A stretch of DNA of 64,000 nucleotides from Marivirga arenosa (GCF_030503895.2 NZ_CP129970.2:2837001-2901000), one strand, 5' to 3'; shown: positions 12,780-23,106, counted from the stretch's first letter. Notes: generated from the letters alone by a model not told the origin. Program-made: numbers and translations.

Positions 12780-13112
12780 ATGCGAAGTAAATTAACTCAT
12801 ATATGCCTTTTAATAGTGGCTTTTTTCTTTCTTTCAAGTTTTAGTAATAATCCATGCAATTCTAAACTTGAATTAAAAGAGATAAAAGAATCAAGCTTTC
12901 TCGTTGAAATTGAAGCATCCGGACAATTTTCGGCCGAGTTATTATATATTGAAAATGGAGAGTATTTCTCTCAAGAGAAAAAAAGTGGGAATGGTAATTC
13001 TCAATTGGAATTCTTAAATATAGAAGAAGGTAAGGTTTATAAAATTTTGGTTAAATATTCAAATGCTGAACCTCTCTGTAGTACAAGACAATTATCTGGA
13101 TTAACATTATAA
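12780..13112 (+). CDS. Small secreted protein preceding the giant adhesin
   Basis: Protein of 110 residues not belonging to a family I recognise. It begins with a clear signal peptide (KLTHICLLIVAFFFLSSFS) followed by NNPCNSK, which leaves a mature chain of about 85 residues predicted to be mostly beta strands with two cysteines. I start it at the ATG at 12780; an in-frame TTG at 12759 and GTG at 12771 would only lengthen the region before the hydrophobic core. Its stop is 2 bases before the ATG of the 3322-residue surface protein, so the two are almost certainly translated from one message. It may be an accessory factor or a small surface partner, but nothing in the sequence proves this. Confidence 0.75.
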   Translation: MRSKLTHICLLIVAFFFLSSFSNNPCNSKLELKEIKESSFLVEIEASGQFSAELLYIENGEYFSQEKKSGNGNSQLEFLNIEEGKVYKILVKYSNAEPLCSTRQLSGLTL

Positions 13113-13114
13113 GT

Positions 13115-16100
13115 ATGAGAAAGAATTACGCGGCAATATTAATTTTATTTTTCAGCATAGCAGCTGCTTTTTCTCCAAAGAGCACATATGCTCAATTAAG
13201 CATTAATGCTTCTGTAACCCAAAATGTAAGTTGTTTTGATGGAGGCGATGGCGAAATAACTTTAAATATAACTTCAGGAACCGCACCTTTTACAGTAGAA
13301 TTTTCATTGACGGATGGATTTTCAGATGTTCCTATTGCAACAATTTCAGGTACAACTGATACAAATATTGTTCTTAATGATGCAATTTCAACTTCTGATG
13401 GTTCTGTTACTTATCAACCACCTTTTCCAGGCTTTGGTATTAGAGCTAATGATAATCCAACTTTGGTTTCAGGTTTAGGTCCTGGATATACATATAAAAT
13501 CAGAGTAACTTCTGCAATTGCTGATGCACCATTCCGTATTAGGGAAGTTTCAAATCTTAATATTACTGAGCCAACGCAATTAGTCGCTAGTGTAAATACT
13601 GTTACAGATGATTGTGATAATCTTGGGAGTGGATCCATAGATATAGATGTTTCAGGCGGGACACCTGATGGAGGAGGTAATTATTTCTATTCATGGAGCA
13701 ATGCAGCCACAACACAAGATATTTCTGGATTATCTCCAGGATCATACGATGTTACAATCACTGATGATAATGGTTGTACCACTACTATCACAGGAATTAC
13801 GGTTGACCCGGGACCAAACTCAGGAGTAGCCTTAGCACCAGTAACAGAATGTAATACAACTTCGAGTTTTGATTTATTCAGTTTATTAGACGGCAGTCAA
13901 GATGGAGGCGGAAGCTGGGCACAGGCGACTGGTACTACAGCGGTTACGGTAGACGGTTTAACCGGAGAGGTAGATTTCAGTGGCGCGGTAGCGGATAGTT
14001 ATACCTTTGAGTATACGGTAACCGGAGCTGGGGCATGTTTAGATGCGGTAACCACGGTACAAGTAGATATAGTAGAAGGCCCGAATTCAGGGGTAGCGCA
14101 ACCTGCAGCGGATGTATGTAATACGACTTCGAGTTTTGATTTATTCAGTTTATTAGATGGCAGTCAAGATGCAGGCGGAAGCTGGGCACAGGCGACTGGT
14201 ACTACAGCGGTTACGGTAACAGCCTTAACTGGAGATGTGGATTTCAGCGGAGCGGCAGCGGATGTTTATACTTTTGAATATACAGTAAGCGGAACGGCAC
14301 CATGTGTGGATGCAGTAACGACCGTAACGGTCAATGTATCAGAGGATGCCAACTCAGGAGTAGCCTTAGCACCAGTAACAGAATGTAATACGACTTCGAG
14401 TTTTGATTTATTCAGTTTATTAGACGGCAGCCAAGATGCAGGCGGAAGCTGGGCACAGGCGACTGGTACTACAGCGGTTACAGTAGACGGTTTAACCGGA
14501 GAGGTAGATTTCAGTGGCGCGGTAGCGGATAGTTATACCTTTGAGTATACGGTAACCGGAGCTGGGGCATGTTTAGATGCGGTAACCACGGTACAAGTAG
14601 ATATAGTAGAAGGCCCGAATTCAGGGGTAGCGCAACCTGCAGCGGATGTATGTAATACGACTTCAAGTTTTGATTTATTCAGTTTATTAGATGGCAGCCA
14701 AGATGGAGGCGGAAGCTGGGCGCAGGCGACTGGTACTACAGCGGTTACGGTAACAGCCTTAACTGGAGATGTAGATTTCAGCGGAGCGGCAGCGGATGTT
14801 TATACTTTTGAATATACAGTAAGCGGAACGGCACCATGTGTGGATGCAGTAACGACCGTAACGGTCAATGTATCAGAGGATGCCAACTCAGGAGTAGCCT
14901 TAGCACCAGTAACAGAATGTAATACGACTTCGAGTTTTGATTTATTCAGTTTATTAGACGGCAGTCAAGATGGAGGCGGAAGCTGGGCACAGGCGACTGG
15001 TACTACAGCGGTTACGGTAGACGGTTTAACCGGAGATGTAGATTTCAGTGGCGCGGTAGCGGATAGTTATACCTTTGAGTATACAGTAACCGGAGCTGGG
15101 GCATGTTTAGATGCGGTAACCACGGTACAAGTAGATATAGTAGAAGGCCCGAATTCAGGGGTAGCGCAACCTGCAGCGGATGTATGTAATACGACTTCGA
15201 GTTTTGATTTATTCAGTTTATTAGATGGCAGCCAAGATGGAGGCGGAAGCTGGGCGCAGGCGACTGGTACTACAGCGGTTACGGTAACAGCCTTAACTGG
15301 AGATGTAGATTTCAGCGGAGCGGCAGCGGATGTTTATACTTTTGAATATACAGTAAGCGGAACGGCACCATGTGTGGATGCAGTAACGACCGTAACGGTC
15401 AATGTATCAGAGGATGCCAACTCAGGAGTAGCCTTAGCACCAGTAACAGAATGTAATACGACTTCGAGTTTTGATTTATTCAGTTTATTAGACGGCAGCC
15501 AAGATGGAGGCGGAAGCTGGGCACAGGCGACTGGTACTACAGCGGTTACGGTAGACGGTTTAACCGGAGATGTAGATTTCAGTGGCGCGGTAGCGGATAG
15601 TTATACCTTTGAGTATACGGTAACCGGAGCTGGGGCATGTTTAGATGCGGTAACCACGGTACAAGTAGATATAGTAGAAGGCCCGAATTCAGGGGTAGCG
15701 CAACCTGCAGCGGATGTATGTAATACGACTTCAAGTTTTGATTTATTCAGTTTATTGGATGGCAGTCAAGATGGAGGCGGAAGCTGGGCACAGGCGACTG
15801 GCACGACAGCGGTGACGGTAACAGCCTTAACCGGAGATGTAGATTTCAGCGGAGCGGTAGCAGACGTTTATACGTTTGAGTATACAGTAAGTGGCACGGC
15901 ACCATGTGTGGATGCAGTAACGACCGTAACGGTCAATGTATCAGAGGATGCCAACTCAGGAGTAGCCTTAGCACCAGTAACAGAATGTAATACGACTTCG
16001 AGTTTTGATTTATTCAGTTTATTAGACGGCAGCCAAGATGGAGGCGGAAGCTGGGCACAGGCGACTGGTACTACAGCGGTTACAGTAGACGGTTTAACCG

Positions 16101-19100
16101 GAGAGGTAGATTTCAGTGGCGCGGTAGCGGATAGTTATACCTTTGAGTATACGGTAACCGGAGCTGGGGCATGTTTAGATGCGGTAACCACGGTACAAGT
16201 AGATATAGTAGAAGGCCCGAATTCAGGGGTAGCGCAACCTGCAGCGGATGTATGTAATACGACTTCAAGTTTTGATTTATTCAGTTTATTAGACGGCAGT
16301 CAAGATGGAGGCGGAAGCTGGGCACAGGCGACTGGTACTACAGCGGTGACGGTAACAGCCTTAACTGGAGATGTAGATTTCAGCGGAGCGGTAGCGGATG
16401 TTTATACTTTTGAGTATACAGTAAGCGGAACGGCACCATGTGTGGATGCAGTAACGACCGTAACGGTCAATGTATCAGAGGATGCCAACTCAGGAGTAGC
16501 CTTAGCACCAGTAACAGAATGTAATACGACTTCGAGTTTTGATTTATTCAGTTTATTAGACGGCAGCCAAGATGGAGGCGGAAGCTGGGCACAGGCGACT
16601 GGTACTACAGCGGTTACAGTAGACGGTTTAACCGGAGAGGTAGATTTCAGTGGCGCGGTAGCGGATAGTTATACCTTTGAGTATACGGTAACCGGAGCTG
16701 GGGCATGTTTAGATGCGGTAACCACGGTACAAGTAGATATAGTAGAAGGCCCGAATTCAGGGGTAGCGCAACCTGCAGCGGATGTATGTAATACGACTTC
16801 AAGTTTTGATTTATTCAGTTTATTAGATGGCAGCCAAGATGCAGGCGGAAGCTGGGCACAGGCGACTGGTACTACAGCGGTTACGGTAACAGCCTTAACT
16901 GGAGATGTAGATTTCAGCGGAGCGGTAGCGGATGTTTATACTTTTGAGTATACAGTAAGCGGAACGGCACCATGTGTGGATGCAGTAACGACCGTAACGG
17001 TCAATGTATCAGAGGATGCCAACTCAGGAGTAGCCTTAGCACCAGTAACAGAATGTAATACGACTTCGAGTTTTGATTTATTCAGTTTATTAGACGGCAG
17101 CCAAGATGGAGGCGGAAGCTGGGCACAGGCGACTGGTACTACAGCGGTTACAGTAGACGGTTTAACCGGAGAGGTAGATTTCAGTGGCGCGGTAGCGGAT
17201 AGTTATACCTTTGAGTATACGGTAACCGGAGCTGGGGCATGTTTAGATGCGGTAACCACGGTACAAGTAGATATAGTAGAAGGCCCGAATTCAGGGGTAG
17301 CGCAACCTGCAGCGGATGTATGTAATACGACTTCAAGTTTTGATTTATTCAGTTTATTAGATGGCAGCCAAGATGGAGGCGGAAGCTGGGCGCAGGCGAC
17401 TGGTACTACAGCGGTTACGGTAACAGCCTTAACTGGAGATGTAGATTTCAGCGGAGCGGCAGCGGATGTTTATACTTTTGAATATACAGTAAGCGGAACG
17501 GCACCATGTGTGGATGCAGTAACGACCGTAACGGTCAATGTATCAGAGGATGCCAACTCAGGAGTAGCCTTAGCACCAGTAACAGAATGTAATACGACTT
17601 CGAGTTTTGATTTATTCAGTTTATTAGACGGCAGTCAAGATGGAGGCGGAAGCTGGGCACAGGCGACTGGTACTACAGCGGTTACGGTAGACGGTTTAAC
17701 CGGAGATGTAGATTTCAGTGGCGCGGTAGCGGATAGTTATACCTTTGAGTATACAGTAACCGGAGCTGGGGCATGTTTAGATGCGGTAACCACGGTACAA
17801 GTAGATATAGTAGAAGGCCCGAATTCAGGGGTAGCGCAACCTGCAGCGGATGTATGTAATACGACTTCGAGTTTTGATTTATTCAGTTTATTAGATGGCA
17901 GCCAAGATGGAGGCGGAAGCTGGGCGCAGGCGACTGGTACTACAGCGGTTACGGTAACAGCCTTAACTGGAGATGTAGATTTCAGCGGAGCGGCAGCGGA
18001 TGTTTATACTTTTGAATATACAGTAAGCGGAACGGCACCATGTGTGGATGCAGTAACGACCGTAACGGTCAATGTATCAGAGGATGCCAACTCAGGAGTA
18101 GCCTTAGCACCAGTAACAGAATGTAATACGACTTCGAGTTTTGATTTATTCAGTTTATTAGACGGCAGCCAAGATGGAGGCGGAAGCTGGGCACAGGCGA
18201 CTGGTACTACAGCGGTTACGGTAGACGGTTTAACCGGAGATGTAGATTTCAGTGGCGCGGTAGCGGATAGTTATACCTTTGAGTATACGGTAACCGGAGC
18301 TGGGGCATGTTTAGATGCGGTAACCACGGTACAAGTAGATATAGTAGAAGGCCCGAATTCAGGGGTAGCGCAACCTGCAGCGGATGTATGTAATACGACT
18401 TCAAGTTTTGATTTATTCAGTTTATTGGATGGCAGTCAAGATGGAGGCGGAAGCTGGGCACAGGCGACTGGCACGACAGCGGTGACGGTAACAGCCTTAA
18501 CCGGAGATGTAGATTTCAGCGGAGCGGTAGCAGACGTTTATACGTTTGAGTATACAGTAAGTGGCACGGCACCATGTGTGGATGCCGTAACGACAGTAAC
18601 GGTGAATGTATCAGAGGATGCCAACTCAGGAGTAGCCTTAGCTCCAGTAACAGAATGTAATACGACTTCAAGTTTTGATTTATTCAGTTTATTAGACGGC
18701 AGTCAAGATGCAGGCGGAAGCTGGGCACAGGCGACTGGTACTACAGCGGTGACGGTAGACGGCCTAACTGGAGAAGTAGATTTCAGTGGAGCGGTAGCGG
18801 ATACTTATACCTTTGACTATACAGTAACAGGAGCAGGCGCCTGTTTAGATGCGGTAACCACCGTACAAGTAGATATAGTAGAAGGCCCGAATTCAGGGGT
18901 AGCGCAACCGGCAGCAGATGTATGTAATACGACTTCAAGTTTTGATTTATTCAGTTTATTGGATGGCAGTCAAGATGGAGGCGGAAGCTGGGCACAGGCG
19001 ACTGGCACGACAGCGGTGACGGTAACAGCCTTAACCGGAGATGTAGATTTCAGCGGAGCGGTAGCAGACGTTTATACGTTTGAGTATACAGTAAGTGGTA

Positions 19101-22100
19101 CGGCACCATGTGTGGATGCCGTAACGACAGTAACGGTGAATGTATCAGAGGATGCCAACTCAGGAGTAGCCTTAGCTCCAGTAACAGAATGTAATACGAC
19201 TTCAAGTTTTGATTTATTCAGTTTATTAGACGGCAGCCAGGATGGAGGCGGAAGCTGGGCACAGGCGACTGGTACTACAGCGGTGACGGTAGACGGCCTA
19301 ACTGGAGAAGTAGATTTCAGTGGAGCGGTAGCGGATACTTATACCTTTGACTATACAGTAACAGGAGCAGGCGCCTGTTTAGATGCGGTAACCACCGTAC
19401 AAGTAGATATAGTAGAAGGCCCGAATTCAGGGGTAGCGCAACCGGCAGCAGATGTATGTAATACGACTTCAAGTTTTGATTTATTCAGTTTATTAGACGG
19501 CAGCCAGGATGGAGGCGGAAGCTGGGCACAGGCGACTGGCACGACAGCGGTGACGGTAACAGCCTTAACCGGAGATGTAGATTTCAGCGGAGCGGTAGCA
19601 GACGTTTATACGTTTGAGTATACAGTAAGTGGCACGGCACCATGTGTGGATGCCGTAACGACAGTAACGGTGAATGTATCAGAATCAGCACCAAACTCAG
19701 GAGTAGCCTTAGCTCCAGTAACAGAATGTAATACGACTTCAAGTTTTGATTTATTCAGTTTATTAGACGGCAGCCAGGATGCAGGCGGAAGCTGGTCACA
19801 GGCGACTGGTACTACAGCGGTGACGGTAGACGGCCTAACTGGAGAAGTAGATTTCAGTGGAGCGGTAGCGGATACTTATACCTTTGAATATGCTGTTAAC
19901 AATGCTTGTGGACCTGGATCAATAACCACCGTACAAGTAGATATAGTAGAAGGTCCGAATTCAGGGGTAGCGCAACCGGCAGCAGATGTATGTAATACGA
20001 CTTCAAGTTTTGATTTATTCAGTTTATTAGACGGCAGCCAGGATGGAGGCGGAAGCTGGGCACAGGCGACTGGCACGACAGCGGTGACGGTAACAGCCTT
20101 AACCGGAGATGTAGATTTCAGCGGAGCGGTAGCAGACGTTTATACGTTTGAGTATACAGTAAGTGGCACGGCACCATGTGTGGATGCCGTAACGACAGTA
20201 ACGGTCAATGTTAGCGAACCACTAAGTGCAGGAACATTTAATAGTTCACCTGCTGCAAATTTAACATCTATTAACAGTCCTTTTGATTTATTTACTCTAT
20301 TGGATGACGAGGATGCTGGAGGAAGTTGGTCTCAAATAAGTGGATTAACAAGCGTGACGGTTGACGGTGTAACAGGGAATGTAGATTTCAGTGGAGCGGC
20401 AACTGGTACTTATGAATTCACTTATACAGTTAATACTACTGTAGGAGTGTGTTCTGGTTCTACAGATTCTGAAACAGTTGTAATAAATTTCTTAAATTTT
20501 GAATGCGAAGACACTAAATTCTCATTTATTACAGAAGATGCAACTTGTTCAGGTGTTCAAGACGGTTTAGTATTCTTATTTCTTCAAAATGTAAGTAATG
20601 CACCGAATTTACAAGCAGTAATTAATACTACTGATACTTTATCATTTGCAAACCCAGGTAATGGAGGATTAGTAGAGTTAGATACTACTTTCTTCTCGGG
20701 AAGTTATGATATCACTTTGTATGACCCATTAACAGGTTGTGATAGCGCTAAATCTGTATTGGTTGGTCAAAAACAATCTATAACTCCATTAGTCAATACT
20801 TCTGATGCAACCTGTGATAACCCAGTTGGACAGATTCAAGTAACGATAGATGGAACATTTGACTTTGTATTATTAGATTCAACAGATACGCAGATTGAAA
20901 CGAATACAACAGGATTGTTTACTGATTTAGCTCCGGCTAAATATGGTATTGCATTTAATAATACTGGAGGATGTCAGGTTGATACTGTTAAGAACATTAT
21001 AATAAATGAACCTACTCAGGTTTCTAATAGTGCTCTTGATTTAACAGTAGTAGAACCAAGTTGTAATACAACAACTGCTCAAATCTTAATCAATTTTGAG
21101 TTAGAAGGGGAGTATTTCTATCAAATTTTGGATACCGCTGGAATAGTTATTGACTCCATAACAACTGACTCTGGAGAATGGACATTAGAGTTGGATACAC
21201 TAGGTCTGTTTGAATTAGTAGTTACTAATATTGATAATCCTGGAGTATGTGAGCCAAATAGTAGAAACTTTAATATCGAAAGATCTGGAGGATTTACTGC
21301 CACTGTCGTAGATAAAACTGATGTGGTTTGCTTTGGTGATAATACTGGTTCAGTTACGATTGAATTGGATGGTATTGGAAGTGGTTTTTATTCGTTAGAT
21401 GGATTTATTTGGAATGAATTTATATCTGGAGAACCAATCACAGGTTTAACAGCACAAAGAAGTATTCTTGTGAGTGATCAAGGAGGTACTTCAGAATGTG
21501 AACAATCCATAACTATCGATATTCAACATCTAAGTCAACCTATTGAATTTGTAGGTAATGCAAATATTACTTTGGTAACTCAAGCGAGTTGTACAACAGC
21601 AGAAGAAGTTGGAGTAATTAAAGTACCTGAGGTTACAGGTGGGGTGGCGCCTTATGTATATTCAATTGATGGTGACGTAGTTGAATTAGATGGCGAAAGA
21701 AATATTTCAGGATTGGCAAGGAACGCTAATGAATTGACTATTACGGATAACACGGGTTGTTCTGAAACATTTGATATTAGATCAATTGTTTCTCCGAATG
21801 AGATCAGAGCGGAAGTTGTTGAAATAAATCCTACTAATAATTGTGTGGATGATCCTGAAGGAATTTCAGTAACCATTGATCAAGCTACAATTGATAATGT
21901 TCCTGGCCCATATAACTTAATATTAAATAAAGTAAATGATACTACCACTTCAGAATATGTGTTAAATATCAATACAAATGGAAGTAGAGAATTTATCATT
22001 TCTCAATTTGATTTAGATAATAATATTCCATTCGAGAAGGGGGCAAGATATCGTTGGACAATAAGAGCGACTGATGATGATCAAGCTTGTTCAGCAGATA

Positions 22101-23083
22101 ATTTTGTAACCATAAATGGTGGCGCCATTATCCCTACTTTTGATATTCAATCGAATGATGTAGCTTGTTTCCAAGAGTCTGGTTCAATTGAAATATCAAA
22201 TATTGTGGCTGACGAAACTATTCCATTGAATATTGAAGTGTATGAAGGGAATGATGTTGATCCGGCTCAAACTTTTACGTTGAATTCAATTCCTGAAAGC
22301 AGAATGTTCTTGATAGATCAAAGTATCTACGGAATGATTGCAAGAGGAGATTATATAATTAAATTGACTCAGCAGCCTGACAATTGTAATAGTGTAATTG
22401 AGTCTGATAATGCAGCGATCTTTATTGATGCACCAGTAAATCAATTGAATGTAGAGCTTGTACCTGAACCAAACTTGCCTCCAGGTATAGAAAGGGAAAG
22501 ATCGGATATGAATCCTATGCCTACTACAAGGCCAGATCAAGCGAATGGTTCAATCAGTATTAGGTTAGTTGAGCCTACTTCAGGCGCAAATGGATACTCT
22601 GCTCAGATATTCTTATTAACTCCATTAGGTGGTAATAACAGTGCGGATTATATTTTACCCGAAGAGCCAATAGAATTCGGTTCTGATCAAACTATTACTT
22701 TCGATAACCTATTACCAGGTGTTTATGAAATCGAGTATTATGATTCATTCGGATGTGGTACTGACGGTAGTAAACTAGTATTTGACGGAGAAGGTTCTTC
22801 TGATATCACAGTTGATTTCGACAGAAGTCCATTTATCCCGAACGTATTTACGCCTAACAATGATGGTAAGAATGATTTCTTTAGAATCTTGAATTTACCA
22901 GATAATGGTGCTGAATTAGTTGTAACAAACAGAAATGGTACTATCGTGTATAGAGATAGTAATTATAGAAATAGTAATCTTTGGGATGGTGGAGATAACC
23001 CAGATGGAGTTTATTTCTATCAATTAACCGTAGATGGTAATACTCAAAGTGGATGGGTTGAAATCATAAGAGGTCGAAGATAA
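13115..23083 (+). CDS. Giant repeat-rich surface protein, SprB-like, T9SS type B C-terminal domain
   Basis: A 3322-residue exported protein. Residues 1-26 are a signal peptide ending TYAQ. About 30-230 hold SprB-type repeats (SCFDGGDGEITLNITSGTAP and the GLSPGSYDVTITDDNGC block). About 234-2367 consist of twelve 178-residue units, each two related modules of about 89 residues with CNTTSSFDLFSLLDGSQD, GSWAQATGTTAVTV and a second cysteine in ACLDAV or PCVDAV. One diverged module follows (to about 2460), then a variable region with further SprB/Ig-like strands. The last 85 residues (FIPNVFTPNNDGKNDFF to WVEIIRGRR) are the gliding-motility-associated type B sorting domain. By family knowledge it should cross the outer membrane through the type IX system and act as an adhesin. 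No PorP/SprF-type partner gene is adjacent. The repeat region is markedly richer in G+C and GCG/GGC codons than its surroundings. Confidence 0.93.
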   Translation: MRKNYAAILILFFSIAAAFSPKSTYAQLSINASVTQNVSCFDGGDGEITLNITSGTAPFTVEFSLTDGFSDVPIATISGTTDTNIVLNDAISTSDGSVTYQPPFPGFGIRANDNPTLVSGLGPGYTYKIRVTSAIADAPFRIREVSNLNITEPTQLVASVNTVTDDCDNLGSGSIDIDVSGGTPDGGGNYFYSWSNAATTQDISGLSPGSYDVTITDDNGCTTTITGITVDPGPNSGVALAPVTECNTTSSFDLFSLLDGSQDGGGSWAQATGTTAVTVDGLTGEVDFSGAVADSYTFEYTVTGAGACLDAVTTVQVDIVEGPNSGVAQPAADVCNTTSSFDLFSLLDGSQDAGGSWAQATGTTAVTVTALTGDVDFSGAAADVYTFEYTVSGTAPCVDAVTTVTVNVSEDANSGVALAPVTECNTTSSFDLFSLLDGSQDAGGSWAQATGTTAVTVDGLTGEVDFSGAVADSYTFEYTVTGAGACLDAVTTVQVDIVEGPNSGVAQPAADVCNTTSSFDLFSLLDGSQDGGGSWAQATGTTAVTVTALTGDVDFSGAAADVYTFEYTVSGTAPCVDAVTTVTVNVSEDANSGVALAPVTECNTTSSFDLFSLLDGSQDGGGSWAQATGTTAVTVDGLTGDVDFSGAVADSYTFEYTVTGAGACLDAVTTVQVDIVEGPNSGVAQPAADVCNTTSSFDLFSLLDGSQDGGGSWAQATGTTAVTVTALTGDVDFSGAAADVYTFEYTVSGTAPCVDAVTTVTVNVSEDANSGVALAPVTECNTTSSFDLFSLLDGSQDGGGSWAQATGTTAVTVDGLTGDVDFSGAVADSYTFEYTVTGAGACLDAVTTVQVDIVEGPNSGVAQPAADVCNTTSSFDLFSLLDGSQDGGGSWAQATGTTAVTVTALTGDVDFSGAVADVYTFEYTVSGTAPCVDAVTTVTVNVSEDANSGVALAPVTECNTTSSFDLFSLLDGSQDGGGSWAQATGTTAVTVDGLTGEVDFSGAVADSYTFEYTVTGAGACLDAVTTVQVDIVEGPNSGVAQPAADVCNTTSSFDLFSLLDGSQDGGGSWAQATGTTAVTVTALTGDVDFSGAVADVYTFEYTVSGTAPCVDAVTTVTVNVSEDANSGVALAPVTECNTTSSFDLFSLLDGSQDGGGSWAQATGTTAVTVDGLTGEVDFSGAVADSYTFEYTVTGAGACLDAVTTVQVDIVEGPNSGVAQPAADVCNTTSSFDLFSLLDGSQDAGGSWAQATGTTAVTVTALTGDVDFSGAVADVYTFEYTVSGTAPCVDAVTTVTVNVSEDANSGVALAPVTECNTTSSFDLFSLLDGSQDGGGSWAQATGTTAVTVDGLTGEVDFSGAVADSYTFEYTVTGAGACLDAVTTVQVDIVEGPNSGVAQPAADVCNTTSSFDLFSLLDGSQDGGGSWAQATGTTAVTVTALTGDVDFSGAAADVYTFEYTVSGTAPCVDAVTTVTVNVSEDANSGVALAPVTECNTTSSFDLFSLLDGSQDGGGSWAQATGTTAVTVDGLTGDVDFSGAVADSYTFEYTVTGAGACLDAVTTVQVDIVEGPNSGVAQPAADVCNTTSSFDLFSLLDGSQDGGGSWAQATGTTAVTVTALTGDVDFSGAAADVYTFEYTVSGTAPCVDAVTTVTVNVSEDANSGVALAPVTECNTTSSFDLFSLLDGSQDGGGSWAQATGTTAVTVDGLTGDVDFSGAVADSYTFEYTVTGAGACLDAVTTVQVDIVEGPNSGVAQPAADVCNTTSSFDLFSLLDGSQDGGGSWAQATGTTAVTVTALTGDVDFSGAVADVYTFEYTVSGTAPCVDAVTTVTVNVSEDANSGVALAPVTECNTTSSFDLFSLLDGSQDAGGSWAQATGTTAVTVDGLTGEVDFSGAVADTYTFDYTVTGAGACLDAVTTVQVDIVEGPNSGVAQPAADVCNTTSSFDLFSLLDGSQDGGGSWAQATGTTAVTVTALTGDVDFSGAVADVYTFEYTVSGTAPCVDAVTTVTVNVSEDANSGVALAPVTECNTTSSFDLFSLLDGSQDGGGSWAQATGTTAVTVDGLTGEVDFSGAVADTYTFDYTVTGAGACLDAVTTVQVDIVEGPNSGVAQPAADVCNTTSSFDLFSLLDGSQDGGGSWAQATGTTAVTVTALTGDVDFSGAVADVYTFEYTVSGTAPCVDAVTTVTVNVSESAPNSGVALAPVTECNTTSSFDLFSLLDGSQDAGGSWSQATGTTAVTVDGLTGEVDFSGAVADTYTFEYAVNNACGPGSITTVQVDIVEGPNSGVAQPAADVCNTTSSFDLFSLLDGSQDGGGSWAQATGTTAVTVTALTGDVDFSGAVADVYTFEYTVSGTAPCVDAVTTVTVNVSEPLSAGTFNSSPAANLTSINSPFDLFTLLDDEDAGGSWSQISGLTSVTVDGVTGNVDFSGAATGTYEFTYTVNTTVGVCSGSTDSETVVINFLNFECEDTKFSFITEDATCSGVQDGLVFLFLQNVSNAPNLQAVINTTDTLSFANPGNGGLVELDTTFFSGSYDITLYDPLTGCDSAKSVLVGQKQSITPLVNTSDATCDNPVGQIQVTIDGTFDFVLLDSTDTQIETNTTGLFTDLAPAKYGIAFNNTGGCQVDTVKNIIINEPTQVSNSALDLTVVEPSCNTTTAQILINFELEGEYFYQILDTAGIVIDSITTDSGEWTLELDTLGLFELVVTNIDNPGVCEPNSRNFNIERSGGFTATVVDKTDVVCFGDNTGSVTIELDGIGSGFYSLDGFIWNEFISGEPITGLTAQRSILVSDQGGTSECEQSITIDIQHLSQPIEFVGNANITLVTQASCTTAEEVGVIKVPEVTGGVAPYVYSIDGDVVELDGERNISGLARNANELTITDNTGCSETFDIRSIVSPNEIRAEVVEINPTNNCVDDPEGISVTIDQATIDNVPGPYNLILNKVNDTTTSEYVLNINTNGSREFIISQFDLDNNIPFEKGARYRWTIRATDDDQACSADNFVTINGGAIIPTFDIQSNDVACFQESGSIEISNIVADETIPLNIEVYEGNDVDPAQTFTLNSIPESRMFLIDQSIYGMIARGDYIIKLTQQPDNCNSVIESDNAAIFIDAPVNQLNVELVPEPNLPPGIERERSDMNPMPTTRPDQANGSISIRLVEPTSGANGYSAQIFLLTPLGGNNSADYILPEEPIEFGSDQTITFDNLLPGVYEIEYYDSFGCGTDGSKLVFDGEGSSDITVDFDRSPFIPNVFTPNNDGKNDFFRILNLPDNGAELVVTNRNGTIVYRDSNYRNSNLWDGGDNPDGVYFYQLTVDGNTQSGWVEIIRGRR
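14440..15915 (+). repeat. First copy of a perfect 1476-bp higher-order duplication
   Basis: Compared line by line, 14440-15915 is identical to 17110-18585 (offset 2670 bases, five units). The left edge is a C/G difference at 14439 versus 17109; the right edge is A versus C at 15916/18586, after which the two subfamilies diverge. Confidence 0.85.
17110..18585 (+). repeat. Second copy of the perfect 1476-bp higher-order duplication
   Basis: Identical by eye to 14440-15915, including variant markers such as GGGCGCAGGCG, TTATTGGATGG and GGCACGACAGCGGTGACG. This implies a recent multi-unit duplication or gene conversion inside the array. Confidence 0.85.
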
Positions 23084-23106
23084 TTTCTCAATAAAATTTT
23101 CAGTAG

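Larger units (their letters stand above)
13817..20217 (+). repeat. Twelve in-frame 534-bp tandem repeats
   Basis: The unit start AACTCAGGAGTAGCC recurs at 13817, 14351, 14885, 15419, 15953, 16487, 17021, 17555, 18089, 18623, 19157 and 19694. The spacing is exactly 534 bases except the last, which has a 3-base insertion. Each unit encodes two alternating modules (VALAPVTEC and VAQPAADVC types). Units 1-9 share one set of synonymous codons; units 10-12 form a second subfamily (for example ACGACAGTAACGGTGAATG), with the switch near 18586. Unit 12 has a divergent first module. One sample line (14461-14520) has 31 G+C of 60. Confidence 0.97.

Noticed and set aside
19351-20076. Antisense open frames within the repeat array
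   Set aside because: They recur in each unit as shadows of the forward repeat and have no start context or family.
13817-20217. Regular repeats that could suggest a CRISPR array
   Set aside because: The unit is 534 bp, contiguous without spacers, and stays in one reading frame of a secreted protein.
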